DNA of 64,000 bases, from positions 42,298-106,297 of the forward strand of contig NZ_FQXJ01000009.1 of NCBI RefSeq assembly GCF_900129935.1, read 5' to 3'. Under the pieces are notes generated by a model. The model saw only the letters and a program-made list of their open reading frames with translations, did not search any database and was not told the origin of the DNA. Both the position numbers and the translations under genes were made by a program. Shown here one piece after another: positions 8,534 to 16,616 of this stretch. The stretch's first letter is position 1. Every line of letters begins with the position of its first letter. The stretch is from Desulfosporosinus lacus DSM 15449. GTDB lineage: Bacteria; Bacillota; Desulfitobacteriia; Desulfitobacteriales; Desulfitobacteriaceae.

Positions 8534-9349
8534 ATGAGAAAAAGAGATAGTTTAGGGATAGGGTTAGAATACAAAATTGGATTTGTCTCAAGTCTCTCAG
8601 CAACAGTCATTTGGATTCTCCTTGGAAGTTTATGGTCATTAATAGCTGCGAATCTCATTTCGTTATTACAGAACAAGGTTGTTTTGCCATGGCAGTACTT
8701 TGTTGCAGGAATTTCCATTGGAGTTGCATTAACTGCTTCTGTTGTATTTTATAAGGATAAAACAAATAAATTTAAGCCTAAATTTCCTTCACTTTCAATG
8801 GACTATATGTACAAAAAAATTGATACTGAAATCCACTTTATCACGCGAGAAGAAATCACCTATACCTCATGTTTTAATATCCTCGCATTAAAAGAAATCA
8901 AAGGCATGAAACGCACTCATGAATGGACAGGAACTACTATAAGCGAACTGCCAATTATTAAGTCAAAAACAAGCAATCATAAAGTTGAGCTGTGTAAAGA
9001 CGAGCCCAGGAAGACCATTAACGTTATATTTGAAGTACCTCTACAAAAAAATCATGAGACCGATTGTGTACTAATGTACGAATTAGGCGATTCCTTGCGA
9101 AAAATGCAGCCTTTTCTGGGTCATGTTGTAAAAAACCCTACTGAAAAGATCATTTTGAGACTTTGTGTTCCTAAGGGGATGGTAACTAGTGTGAAAAAAT
9201 GTATTTATGCTGATTCTTCTGCGCAAATTAGTTTATCACTGCCTCAAATAATAAATCCTCGTTATATTGGCAATATTGATATGTATGAATGGGAAATTGA
9301 TAATCCAAGTTTATTATATTTTTATAGAATGAACTGGGAATTTGTTTGA
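8534..9349 (+). CDS. AT-rich orphan: two-TM protein with predicted C-terminal beta-sandwich domain
   Basis: I place the start at ATG 8534 (AAGGA eight bases upstream), giving 271 aa; the frame is open upstream to 8462. Two hydrophobic segments (about residues 13-47 and 53-71) are followed by a soluble C-terminal domain of about 190 aa with alternating hydrophobic strands. Landmarks are HEWTGT, a mid-domain MQPFLGHVV, NPTEKIILRL, and a terminal WEIDNP...YRMNWE. This spacing of W, PFL, PTE and a final Y-R-x-N-W reminds me of beta-sandwich domains in bacterial signalling and conflict-related proteins, but that resemblance is from memory and unverified. Base composition is clearly more AT-rich than the neighbours, suggesting transfer. 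No partner gene is adjacent. Confidence 0.6.
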   Translation: MRKRDSLGIGLEYKIGFVSSLSATVIWILLGSLWSLIAANLISLLQNKVVLPWQYFVAGISIGVALTASVVFYKDKTNKFKPKFPSLSMDYMYKKIDTEIHFITREEITYTSCFNILALKEIKGMKRTHEWTGTTISELPIIKSKTSNHKVELCKDEPRKTINVIFEVPLQKNHETDCVLMYELGDSLRKMQPFLGHVVKNPTEKIILRLCVPKGMVTSVKKCIYADSSAQISLSLPQIINPRYIGNIDMYEWEIDNPSLLYFYRMNWEFV

Positions 9350-9423
9350 TCTGTGTGTCACTAACTGTATGTCACTAAAAAAAGCCAGAGGCATATTATG
9401 AATCAAAAAGTATAACAAAATGA

Positions 9424-9452
9424 TTGCTTGTCTATACTAAGAATAGTATAAT
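9424..9452 (+). promoter_or_regulatory. Strong sigma-A-type promoter
   Basis: TTGCTT at 9424-9429, a 17-bp spacer, then a perfect TATAAT at 9447-9452. It faces a terminator only 83 bp away and no gene of normal size, so it defines a very short transcript starting near 9459. Confidence 0.6.
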
Positions 9453-9458
9453 TTTGTT

Positions 9459-9588
9459 AAGAGGTATTAAGTTAAAGAGGTGTTAAGTATGAATGGTGAC
9501 TAGAACGAATTTAATTTAAATACCAAAAAAATTCAACTCACAGTCTGATACCCGCTCTTCAAGCGGTCTTCAGACTGTGAGTTTTCTT
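9459..9588 (+). ncRNA. Candidate small RNA or leader-peptide transcript (about 130 nt)
   Basis: Bounded by the promoter at 9424-9452 and the strong hairpin terminator at 9535-9586. It carries two imperfect copies of a TTAAGAGGT.TTAAGT unit (about 9455-9488). The second provides an AAAGAGGTG Shine-Dalgarno before a four-codon ORF (ATG at 9489, MNGD, stop). It could be a small regulatory RNA, a leader-peptide relic, or the remains of a gene lost after the AT-rich insertion. No known RNA family is recognised. Confidence 0.35.
9535..9586. terminator. Bidirectional Rho-independent terminator
   Basis: 14-bp perfect stem AACTCACAGTCTGA/TCAGACTGTGAGTT enclosing a second stem CCGCT/AGCGG. It is followed by TTTTCTT on the plus strand and GAATTTTTTT on the minus strand. 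It ends the short plus-strand transcript and the dehydratase-activator operon whose last stop is at 9649. Confidence 0.9.
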
Positions 9589-9648
9589 ATACTTACTGCA
9601 ATCCTGACATAGCTGGTCAATCAGAATAGCCAACCACAAGTACCTTGT

Positions 9649-10677
9649 TTAAGCTCCCCGTTGTTCTTCCTTTTGTTCTAATCCACTAATAGCAGTATCA
9701 GCAACTCCGGCAACCGACCACTTTCCGCACCGATCTCCCCATCTGGCCAAACTCCTGCCATCCTGTGTGATCTCTACTACCTCACATCGGTTCGCACACC
9801 CTGTGCAATCAAAGCTTTTAGCCAGAAAACGAGTTTCACCTAGGTCTAAGCCACGAAATCGGGTCCGAGTACCCGGGCGTGATCCAACTTTTTCTTGGGC
9901 CAGATAAGCCGCTCCTAAAGCACCCATGACATCATAATTCTCAGGTACAATAATCGGTTGCCCTAACTCTTCTTCAAAGGCTTTACATATTCCTGGGTTG
10001 GCAGCCACACCCCCTTGAAAAAAGATGGGGCCCTTGATGTCTTTGTTTTTGCCCACATTGTTTAAATAGTTCCGCACCATGGCCTGACAAAGTCCTGCCA
10101 AAATATCCGGCAATGAGTGCCCTAACTGCTGTTTGTGAATCATATCAGATTCTGCAAAAACTGAGCATCGTCCGGCAATTCGCACCGGATTTTTTGCTTC
10201 AAGGGCCAAAGGACCAAATTCTTCAATCTTGATTCCTAATCTAGAGGCTTGCTGGTCAAGAAATGAACCTGTCCCTGCCGCGCAAACCGTATTCATGGCA
10301 AAATCAGAAACGACCCCATCTCTGAGAATAATTATCTTCGAATCCTGTCCGCCTATTTCAAGGATAGTTTGTACTTGAGGATTTACTCTTGAAGCAGCTA
10401 CGGCATGGGCTGTGATTTCGTTCTTTACGACATCCGCTCCTAATAAAGTCGCCGCAAGCTGACGGGCACTGCCCGTAGCTCCGACTCCCATAATTTCAGC
10501 TGACTTCCCTATTTTAGATCTTAGAAGTTTAATCCCCTCTTGAATAATTTGCATAGGACGTCCTTGTGTTCTTAGATAAAGTGCTTCTTTCACAGTATTG
10601 TCTGGTCTCAGTAAGACCATATTTGTACTTACCGACCCAACATCAACACCAAGAAAGTATTTATCATCCACCAACAC
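9649..10677 (-). CDS. BadF/BadG/BcrA/BcrD-family ATPase (2-hydroxyacyl-CoA dehydratase activator type)
   Basis: 342 aa. ASKHA-fold ATPase of the HgdC type: GVDVGSVSTN phosphate-1 loop (about 11-20), GVGATGSARQ, EIGGQDSK phosphate-2, then NTVCAAGTGSF and GRCSVFAESD, whose cysteines hold the dimer-bridging [4Fe-4S] cluster in HgdC. An extra C-terminal tail has CTGCANRC and GDRCGKW, a second possible metal site. The family hydrolyses ATP to inject one low-potential electron into a 2-hydroxyacyl-CoA dehydratase or benzoyl-CoA reductase. No dehydratase alpha/beta pair is visible here, so the substrate is unknown. The 5' end overlaps the upstream gene by 14 bp, indicating one operon. Confidence 0.88.
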   Translation of the reverse strand: MLVDDKYFLGVDVGSVSTNMVLLRPDNTVKEALYLRTQGRPMQIIQEGIKLLRSKIGKSAEIMGVGATGSARQLAATLLGADVVKNEITAHAVAASRVNPQVQTILEIGGQDSKIIILRDGVVSDFAMNTVCAAGTGSFLDQQASRLGIKIEEFGPLALEAKNPVRIAGRCSVFAESDMIHKQQLGHSLPDILAGLCQAMVRNYLNNVGKNKDIKGPIFFQGGVAANPGICKAFEEELGQPIIVPENYDVMGALGAAYLAQEKVGSRPGTRTRFRGLDLGETRFLAKSFDCTGCANRCEVVEITQDGRSLARWGDRCGKWSVAGVADTAISGLEQKEEQRGA

Positions 10678-11812
10678 CTAACACTCCTTCTCTTGTTTGT
10701 ATGCTCTCTCGCAGAAGGCGCGGTCTTTCAAGCAGGTCGACATACGCTTCCAAGCGAGTTTGTATCCCTGCATGACCAGTATGCTCATCCACAATAAGAG
10801 TCATAATCGGTATCTTATAAGTTTCTTGAACCTTAGGTAAGACACTGGCCGCCACAATTTCAGGCATGCAGGATAAAGGGAAAACTTGAATGATTCCATC
10901 ATATCCTTCCCGTGCAAATTTCACGGCAGCCCCAACTGTTTCCAGACCATGCCCCCCTACAAAGTGGGGCAAAAAGGGTTTGGCATGTCTGGGATAGGAT
11001 CTGATCGATCGATAGCCCGGAGCGATTCCTCGAAAGATATGACTTCCGACCCACCCTGAAAGATAAATAGAACGATCAACTTCCACCCCTAGACGTCCCA
11101 GTTCTTCCTCTATACCCACTGAACTAAAGGGATCAAGAATTGTATAAATCTCACCAACAATTCCTATACGAAGGGGTTTATTAATCCCTTCAGCCATGCT
11201 GTTTAGCCCTTCTTGACGTTCCCGAATAGTCTCTTGAACCCAACGAACCGTATCCTGAACCCCTTTTTCCGTCATAGTCTGCGCAAGCCTTTGCTTGGCA
11301 CTTTCATATAGTTTTTCTGTATGCAAAGGGTGTGGGAGCCTTGGTCGAGCTGCATGGATCAAATCTTCAACTCGATCTAAAGCCACACTTTTCAAATAGG
11401 CGAATCGCATAGCCTTTAGAATCTTCACCCAGGAATTTTTCCTTCCAGCTAAAAAGCGAATACGTTTGGCCAACCCCGCCATACTTCCATCAGGAGGCTC
11501 CAGAGTAACTACATCGTAGTTATACCCTGCGTCCCGAAGGATTTGTCGTTCCACTTCACCATAATAGCCAAACCGGCAAGGGCCGATTCCACCTGTGATC
11601 ACAATCGTATCTGCCCCTGCATTCGCAGCTTCCAGATAATTTCCAAGATTTAATTTTAATGGTAAACAGGCCGATTCCGGTGATAATTTCGTCCCTAAAT
11701 TCAAAGTTCGTTTACTGTTAAACGGCGGGACCACCACATCAACATTGAGAGATTCAAAGAGCGTTTGAATTACGATCCAAGCATTCCCCATATGTGGAAA
11801 CGTAACCTTCAT
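10664..11812 (-). CDS. Acyl-CoA dehydratase activase-related protein (DUF2229/HgdB-like), second paralogue
   Basis: Start set at MKVTFPHMGN (ATG 11812) because AAAGGAGGAGGG lies just upstream; 382 aa. Contains ESACLPLKLNLGNYLE near the N-terminus, GGIGPCRFGYYGE, a middle domain starting IGIVGEIY, and a C-terminal DEHTGHAGIQTRLEAY motif. These match the portion that, in large CoA-substrate enzyme activases, follows the BadF ATPase domains. Cysteines in SACLPLK, GPCRFGY and PLSCMPE could ligate an Fe-S cluster (inference). It overlaps the upstream paralogue by 59 bp and the downstream ATPase by 14 bp. It shares the DEH-G-AG--TRLEA end motif with the gene at 11754, suggesting duplication and divergence. 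Confidence 0.8.
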   Translation of the reverse strand: MKVTFPHMGNAWIVIQTLFESLNVDVVVPPFNSKRTLNLGTKLSPESACLPLKLNLGNYLEAANAGADTIVITGGIGPCRFGYYGEVERQILRDAGYNYDVVTLEPPDGSMAGLAKRIRFLAGRKNSWVKILKAMRFAYLKSVALDRVEDLIHAARPRLPHPLHTEKLYESAKQRLAQTMTEKGVQDTVRWVQETIRERQEGLNSMAEGINKPLRIGIVGEIYTILDPFSSVGIEEELGRLGVEVDRSIYLSGWVGSHIFRGIAPGYRSIRSYPRHAKPFLPHFVGGHGLETVGAAVKFAREGYDGIIQVFPLSCMPEIVAASVLPKVQETYKIPIMTLIVDEHTGHAGIQTRLEAYVDLLERPRLLRESIQTREGVLGVGG

Positions 11813-12869
11813 GGACCCTCCTCCTTTCGACCATATCCAAAAAGGCTTCAAGCCGAGTAACGAGACCCGCCTCTCCACTGTGTTCATCTAAAGTAACCAC
11901 CATATAGGGCTTATGTTGTTCTCTGGCTTTTCGGGACACTAGTTCTTGTACCATCGAGTCCGTCCCGCAACCAAAGCAAGTAAGATAGATGATTCCATCA
12001 ACGCTTTGATCCGCAACAAATTTATTACCGGCGCCAAATATTTGCTTAGAGTGACTCCAAAATAACTTTTTCCGCAATCCGAACAAGTTAGTCTTGACTT
12101 CTTCTTGATTGACGTTTTGAACCAATTCCACCTTCGCTTTCTCGCGAAGCTTTCTGAGAAGGTTTAAGTTAGCATAAGATTCATGTGTTAGGTAAGAATG
12201 CCCAACTAAAGCAATTCTCAAACGATCCCTATTCTGATCAACTATTGGAAACTCAGCTGTACGTTTCAATGCCGTCGATGACATTTTTGCAAACATCCGC
12301 TCTTTCCATGTCACTAGGGTGGGGACCTTAGCACTTTCCGTTAAGTCCTTTGCCGCTCGTCCAATCTCACGAATACTCTCTTCAAAATCCCACCCTGCTC
12401 CCATAGAGTCTTGATATCTTTTCTGCCACTCTAAGCCTTCGTTAAGGGCCTTACGAACATCTGAGCTGCTCTTGCCCAGTTGCACTCCCAACCCCTCCAG
12501 GTCCTTTAACACCTGACGTTTACCCTTTCGCCAATTCAGGGTAACAGTTAACACAGGCATTCCCGGAGGAACTGCCGGAAGCAGACTTTCTGGAATACCC
12601 AGGAATTTCGGACAAGTATATGTATCTGCTTCGACACTCACAATGCGAGGCAAAAAAATCCAATCTACATCCTTTAAGGCCTGAATATGACCTGCTAGAA
12701 GTTTAAGAGGTAAACACGTTTCGTCACTGGCTTTCTTTAAGCCCTGTTCCATAATTTGTCGATGAGTGGCCGGTGATGTTACCACCTCAATACCTAAACG
12801 ATGGAAAAAACCGGCCCAAAAAGGGAAATGGTCAAAATAGTAAAGAGCACGAGGAAACCCAATTCTCAC
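11754..12869 (-). CDS. Acyl-CoA dehydratase activase-related protein (DUF2229), first paralogue
   Basis: 371 aa. Opens MRIGFPRALYYFDHFPFW, typical of DUF2229, then SDETCLPLKLLAGH, a TYTCPKFLGIPE cysteine, LRIALVGHSYL in the middle, YLTCFGCGTDSM and the terminal DEHSGEAGLVTRLEAF. The conserved cysteines suggest Fe-S binding, as in HgdB-like subunits. First gene of the three-gene set; the spoVAF stop is only 22 bp upstream, so read-through from the spoVA operon is possible. The enzyme it serves is not in the window. Confident on family, not on function. Confidence 0.8.
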   Translation of the reverse strand: MRIGFPRALYYFDHFPFWAGFFHRLGIEVVTSPATHRQIMEQGLKKASDETCLPLKLLAGHIQALKDVDWIFLPRIVSVEADTYTCPKFLGIPESLLPAVPPGMPVLTVTLNWRKGKRQVLKDLEGLGVQLGKSSSDVRKALNEGLEWQKRYQDSMGAGWDFEESIREIGRAAKDLTESAKVPTLVTWKERMFAKMSSTALKRTAEFPIVDQNRDRLRIALVGHSYLTHESYANLNLLRKLREKAKVELVQNVNQEEVKTNLFGLRKKLFWSHSKQIFGAGNKFVADQSVDGIIYLTCFGCGTDSMVQELVSRKAREQHKPYMVVTLDEHSGEAGLVTRLEAFLDMVERRRVHEGYVSTYGECLDRNSNAL

Positions 12870-12891
12870 TTATGCTGCATCCTTTCAGATC

Positions 12892-14385
12892 CTATTTGCC
12901 GCCGCCCCGCGGCTGGCGATCATTGTCTTGTGGTTTTAAAATGCTTGGGCGTTTATTTGCGATTGGAACGGGAGAACGAACTATAATTGCCTTCATTGCC
13001 TTAGCATCAAAGGGCAGGAGCGGCCAGAGGTAAGGCACACCAAAGGATTTTGTTCGCCATAAAAGGAAGAATACCGCTGCTGCCCCGATCCAAAAACCAA
13101 TAAAATTAAAAAGTCCTGTCATTATGATGAGGAACAACCGTGCTAAGCGGTTAGCTAACCCCAATTCATAGCTGGGCGTTGCAAATGTCCCTACTGAGAC
13201 AATCGCAATATACATGACAACCTCCGGAGTAAACAGACCTACTTTCACGGCGATATCCCCGAGCATAAAAGCCGCGATCAGACCTAAGGCAGTTCCAAGG
13301 GGACCTGGAGTATGAATTGTTCCTAAACGCAAGAGATCCACACCAAACTCAGCCAATATTACCTGTACCAGTAAAGGAACTGTTGTTTGCTCCGTGAGAC
13401 CGATGAATTGAATTGATTCCGGCAGTAATTGCGGATTCAGAGCCGCACCCAACCAGAGCGGGAGAAGAAAAAGGGCTGCAAAAATCCCTCCAAATCGTAT
13501 CCAACGCAGATATGCTCCTACAATCGGTTCTTGCCGATACTCTTCCGCATGCTGAACATGACTCCAGAAGGTCGACGGTGCTATCATAACGGATGGAGAA
13601 GTATCAACTATAATGACGACATACCCTTCCAGCAAATGAATAGCCGCCACATCCGGTCGTTCCGTATACCTGACACGAGGATAAGGGTTCCAGAATTTAC
13701 TTCCGAGAATAAACTCTTCGACACTTTTTTCTGCCATAGGAATACCGTCAATTTTAATGGACTGTATGTCTTTTTGAATTTTTTGGACCATGTCTAAGTT
13801 GGTGATATCTTCAATGTAGGCAATACAAACATCAGTCTTTGATCGACCGCCCACCTGAACCAACTTCATACGCAGTTTGGGATCTCGTAACCGTCTTCGT
13901 ATTAAAGCTGTATTCGTGACCAGCGTCTCTGTAAATCCGTCACGACTTCCTCGTGTCACACGCTCGATATCAGGCTCCTGAGGCATACGAGCAGGATAGG
14001 ACCGTACATCCACAATAATGGCCTTATCCTGTCCCTCAACAAAGATGGCCATGGGCCCTGATAAAACGAAATAGAATACTTTATCCATGGTTTGAACTTC
14101 AGAGACTTGTAAATTAACGATACGTCCCTTAACAAGTTTATCTAAGGCATTGACAATGAGGTCGGAGCGTTCTAAGTCGATCAAGGCATCCAGTATATAA
14201 CTCGCGACTTGCGAGTTTACCATCCCATTAACGGAATAGATAGCAACTCTTTTACCGCCAATGGACATTTCACGGAGCACGATATCAAAACTGTCAGGCA
14301 CTCCCAATTCCCGATTTAGATACTCGATATTTTCTTGATAATTCTTACTTACGGGAATATTTTTCTCGCTTGAATTGTCATCCAT
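12892..14385 (-). CDS. spoVAF: Stage V sporulation protein AF (GerA-family)
   Basis: 497 aa, related to germinant receptor A subunits. A soluble N-terminal domain (about 1-290) with ERSDLIVNALDKLVKGR and SYPARMPQEPD is followed by about five membrane helices (about 305-465), including a proline-rich PGPLGTALGLIAAFMLGD motif. A short hydrophilic tail rich in Pro, Arg and Gly ends the protein. SpoVAF sits in the spore inner membrane and aids release of Ca-dipicolinate during germination. Last gene of the spoVA operon, with 43 bp to spoVAE upstream. Confidence 0.92.
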   Translation of the reverse strand: MDDNSSEKNIPVSKNYQENIEYLNRELGVPDSFDIVLREMSIGGKRVAIYSVNGMVNSQVASYILDALIDLERSDLIVNALDKLVKGRIVNLQVSEVQTMDKVFYFVLSGPMAIFVEGQDKAIIVDVRSYPARMPQEPDIERVTRGSRDGFTETLVTNTALIRRRLRDPKLRMKLVQVGGRSKTDVCIAYIEDITNLDMVQKIQKDIQSIKIDGIPMAEKSVEEFILGSKFWNPYPRVRYTERPDVAAIHLLEGYVVIIVDTSPSVMIAPSTFWSHVQHAEEYRQEPIVGAYLRWIRFGGIFAALFLLPLWLGAALNPQLLPESIQFIGLTEQTTVPLLVQVILAEFGVDLLRLGTIHTPGPLGTALGLIAAFMLGDIAVKVGLFTPEVVMYIAIVSVGTFATPSYELGLANRLARLFLIIMTGLFNFIGFWIGAAAVFFLLWRTKSFGVPYLWPLLPFDAKAMKAIIVRSPVPIANKRPSILKPQDNDRQPRGGGK

Positions 14386-14428
14386 ACTTTGCAGCTCCCT
14401 TTAATCGTGGTTCGTAGTTCACATCGCC

Positions 14429-14791
14429 TTATCCCTTTGGTTTAAAAGCAACTGACATCAAATAGCCAAAAAAGACAGCTGCCGCAATCCCTACTGCTGT
14501 TGCTTCAACCCCTCCGGAAAAGGCTCCCATAATCCCCCGTTTTTCAACCGCCTCCATGGCCCCTTTCGCTAAAGAATAACCAAAACCAGACAGGGGAATC
14601 GAAGCGCCAGCTCCACCTATTTTCACCAAAGGTTCGTATATCCCCAACGCCCCAAGAATTGCTCCGCCAGACACAAAAGAAACTAACACGTGGGCCGGAG
14701 TAAATGTGGGCTTTGTTAAGTCCATAAGAAGCTGTCCTATCATACAAATTATCCCTCCGACAATAAAAGCCGGAACAATCATCTCAAACAT
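14429..14791 (-). CDS. spoVAE: Stage V sporulation protein AE
   Basis: Start at MFEMIVPAFI (ATG 14791, AAAGGAT upstream); 120 aa. Three to four hydrophobic helices with FIVGGIICMIGQLLMDLT and the family GGAGASIPLSGFGYS loop. It pairs with SpoVAC, to which it is homologous, to form the membrane channel moving Ca-dipicolinate into the forespore and out again at germination. Its start overlaps or abuts the spoVAD stop region (14811), consistent with coupling. A longer frame opens to 14893 but lies inside spoVAD. Confidence 0.92.
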   Translation of the reverse strand: MFEMIVPAFIVGGIICMIGQLLMDLTKPTFTPAHVLVSFVSGGAILGALGIYEPLVKIGGAGASIPLSGFGYSLAKGAMEAVEKRGIMGAFSGGVEATAVGIAAAVFFGYLMSVAFKPKG

Positions 14792-14810
14792 ATTCTTACG
14801 ATCCTTTCTG

Positions 14811-15818
14811 TTACCCTTCAATAACCACTGCGTGTCCAATACCGGGAATTGATTCTCCCTGTAAGGCAGACGTTGGACTATGCAGGGCACCACTGCCTAC
14901 CAGCATGACTCTTTTTAGCTCCCCAGCTTTAATCCTCTGCAGAATATCCCCAGCCAAAACTACCGATGAACAACCGCACCCACTTGCTCCTGAGTGGGTA
15001 TCTTGACTCTCGTCATAAATCATGACCCCGCAATCAGTAAAGTTCGTCCCCATATCCATACCGCTTTGCTTCAATAGTTCACAGGCCAGTGCCAAACCGA
15101 CCGCTCCCAGATCTCCCGATGCAATCAGATTATAGTCAACCGGTCGAAGTTGCCTATCATGAAAGTGATTTAGGATCGTATCAGCAACCGCAGGAGCCAT
15201 TGCTGCGCCCATATTATTCACATCTTTCACCGCAAAGTCTATTACTCTTCCAATTGTTGCTGAAGTAACGCGCGGACCCGCTCCGTCGCTTCCGAGAAGT
15301 ACACTGCCTGCCCCTGTTACTGTCCACTGTGCACTCATAGCCCTTTGCGCACCCTGCTCGGTGGGCAACCGATATTGACGCTCAGCAGTATCATGGTGGC
15401 TGGATACCCCCACTAGCACTTTTTGGGCAAATCCGCCATCAATTAACATACTCCCTACAGCTATACCTAAAGCCATAGTAGAGCAAGCTCCATACAAGCC
15501 GATAAAAGGTAACGCCATTTGGCGAGCCGCAAAATTTGAAGAGATAATTTGATTCAGTAAATCTCCCGCTAACATAAAGTCAATTTGCTCCTTTGGGACT
15601 GATGCTTGATTTATGGCCCCATTCATCGCCTCTTGAAGCATTTTGCTCTCTGCAACTTCCCAGGATTTTTCGCCATTTAGGTCGTCTTTCCAAACCTTAT
15701 CAAAGGTCTTTCCAAGAGGTCCTTGTCCTTCTTTAGGACCCACTACAGAATAGGACGATAAAATAACTGGCGGTTTAGCAAATACCACTGTCTGGTTTCC
15801 TACTCGTTTTAAGTTCAT
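14811..15818 (-). CDS. spoVAD: Stage V sporulation protein AD
   Basis: 335 aa, thiolase-like fold. Visible family motifs are VGPKEGQGPLGKTFD, LYGACSTMALG with the thiolase-position cysteine, the GVSSHHDTAERQYRLP histidine pair and GASGCGCSSVV. SpoVAD is a soluble/peripheral protein on the spore inner membrane that binds dipicolinic acid and is needed for its uptake. Between spoVAC and spoVAE as in other spore formers. Length is normal (about 338). Confidence 0.96.
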   Translation of the reverse strand: MNLKRVGNQTVVFAKPPVILSSYSVVGPKEGQGPLGKTFDKVWKDDLNGEKSWEVAESKMLQEAMNGAINQASVPKEQIDFMLAGDLLNQIISSNFAARQMALPFIGLYGACSTMALGIAVGSMLIDGGFAQKVLVGVSSHHDTAERQYRLPTEQGAQRAMSAQWTVTGAGSVLLGSDGAGPRVTSATIGRVIDFAVKDVNNMGAAMAPAVADTILNHFHDRQLRPVDYNLIASGDLGAVGLALACELLKQSGMDMGTNFTDCGVMIYDESQDTHSGASGCGCSSVVLAGDILQRIKAGELKRVMLVGSGALHSPTSALQGESIPGIGHAVVIEG

Positions 15819-15897
15819 TTCAACCTATCCCCATTCATAAGGTGGAGTATTTCCATATAATTAGTAAACTGAGGTTGCTAGTCAGCATCTGCTTTGA

Positions 15898-16365
15898 CTA
15901 GTGTAAAAGAAAGTACACAAAACCCACGACAATCGAGGTCGCGATGCCGTATACTAGTACTGGTCCTGCAACCGTGAACAATTTTGCCCCAACACCCATT
16001 ACATATCCTTCACGCTTAAATTCCATAGCAGGTGCAACAATAGAATTTGCAAACCCCGTTACCGGAACAATTGAACCCGCACCTCCAAATTTCCCGATTT
16101 CATCATAAACCCCTAAACCAGTTAATAAAGCTCCCAAGAAAATCATCGTTGCGGTCGCCGCAGTCGATGCTTCGACGCGTGCTAAACCAAACGAGCTAAA
16201 TAAATTGATGAAAATCTGCCCGATCGAACAGATAATCCCGCCTACAATAAATGCTCGAACTACATTTTTGATAATTGTTGGTTTGGGTGTATATTGCTTA
16301 ATTAAGGTTTGATATTTTTCCGCAGTTACAGATAACAAGGGCTTTTTTAGAGTTTGGTCAGCCAT
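15898..16365 (-). CDS. spoVAC: Stage V sporulation protein AC
   Basis: Start at MADQTLKKPL (ATG 16365) with a strong AAAGGAGGAATT RBS; 155 aa. Hydrophilic N-terminus, then about four TM helices with FIVGGIICSIGQIFINLF and GGAGSIVPVTGFANS, the same signature as spoVAE. Mechanosensitive-type channel subunit for Ca-dipicolinate. First gene of the operon here: no spoVAA or spoVAB is present, which is common in clostridia. The leader carries a palindromic mini-element at 16387-16426. Confidence 0.93.
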   Translation of the reverse strand: MADQTLKKPLLSVTAEKYQTLIKQYTPKPTIIKNVVRAFIVGGIICSIGQIFINLFSSFGLARVEASTAATATMIFLGALLTGLGVYDEIGKFGGAGSIVPVTGFANSIVAPAMEFKREGYVMGVGAKLFTVAGPVLVYGIATSIVVGFVYFLLH

Positions 16366-16386
16366 CCCCAATTCCTCCTTTTTTAT

Positions 16387-16426
16387 ACTAGTCAGATAGT
16401 ATAACTTTTCGTTATATACTTTCTGA
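16387..16426. repeat. Palindromic mini-element, copy 1 (spoVAC leader)
   Basis: 40-bp imperfect palindrome: TCAGATAGTATA is separated by a 9-nt loop from TATACTTTCTGA, with one mismatch in the arms. The same core, GTCAGAnAGTATAACTTnTC, recurs at 51074-51118, and a half copy lies at 24447-24466. Here it lies 22 bp upstream of the spoVAC start and would fold in its mRNA leader. Confidence 0.6.
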
Positions 16427-16518
16427 AAGCATGTTTTCTTTACAGCGTCAAGCACTTTCTATTATTTGGCATAATGGGATATATTATACTTATTACCACA
16501 GTCTTTAATAATTTTTCT

Positions 16519-16529
16519 ATTTCGACAGA
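16519..16529. promoter_or_regulatory. Predicted 0A box (Spo0A~P site) upstream of spoIIA
   Basis: CTGTCGAAATA on the minus strand contains the full TGTCGAAA core of Spo0A boxes. It lies about 35-45 bp upstream of the sigma-H-like -35 element, where Spo0A~P activates spoIIA in Bacillus. Motif match only. Confidence 0.55.
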
Positions 16530-16556
16530 GCCTTACAAGTAATTCCTAAAATTCAA

Positions 16557-16585
16557 GCAGGAAAATTATGGGTTATAGCGAAATC
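16557..16585 (+). promoter_or_regulatory. Sigma-H-like promoter of spoIIA
   Basis: GCAGGAAAA (-35-like, matching R-n-AGGA-w-W-W) at 16557-16565, 11-bp spacer, then AGCGAAATC at 16577-16585 (R-n-n-GAA-A/T). Together with the 0A box upstream it fits known spoIIA control by sigma-H and Spo0A~P. Confidence 0.6.
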
Positions 16586-16616
16586 ATTAGTATTGATAAA
16601 TTTAGGGGGAATGGTC

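Noticed and set aside
9404..9418. Fourth copy of the palindromic mini-element (AAAAAGTATAAC)
   Set aside because: Only a short AT-rich match without arms; not distinguishable from chance.
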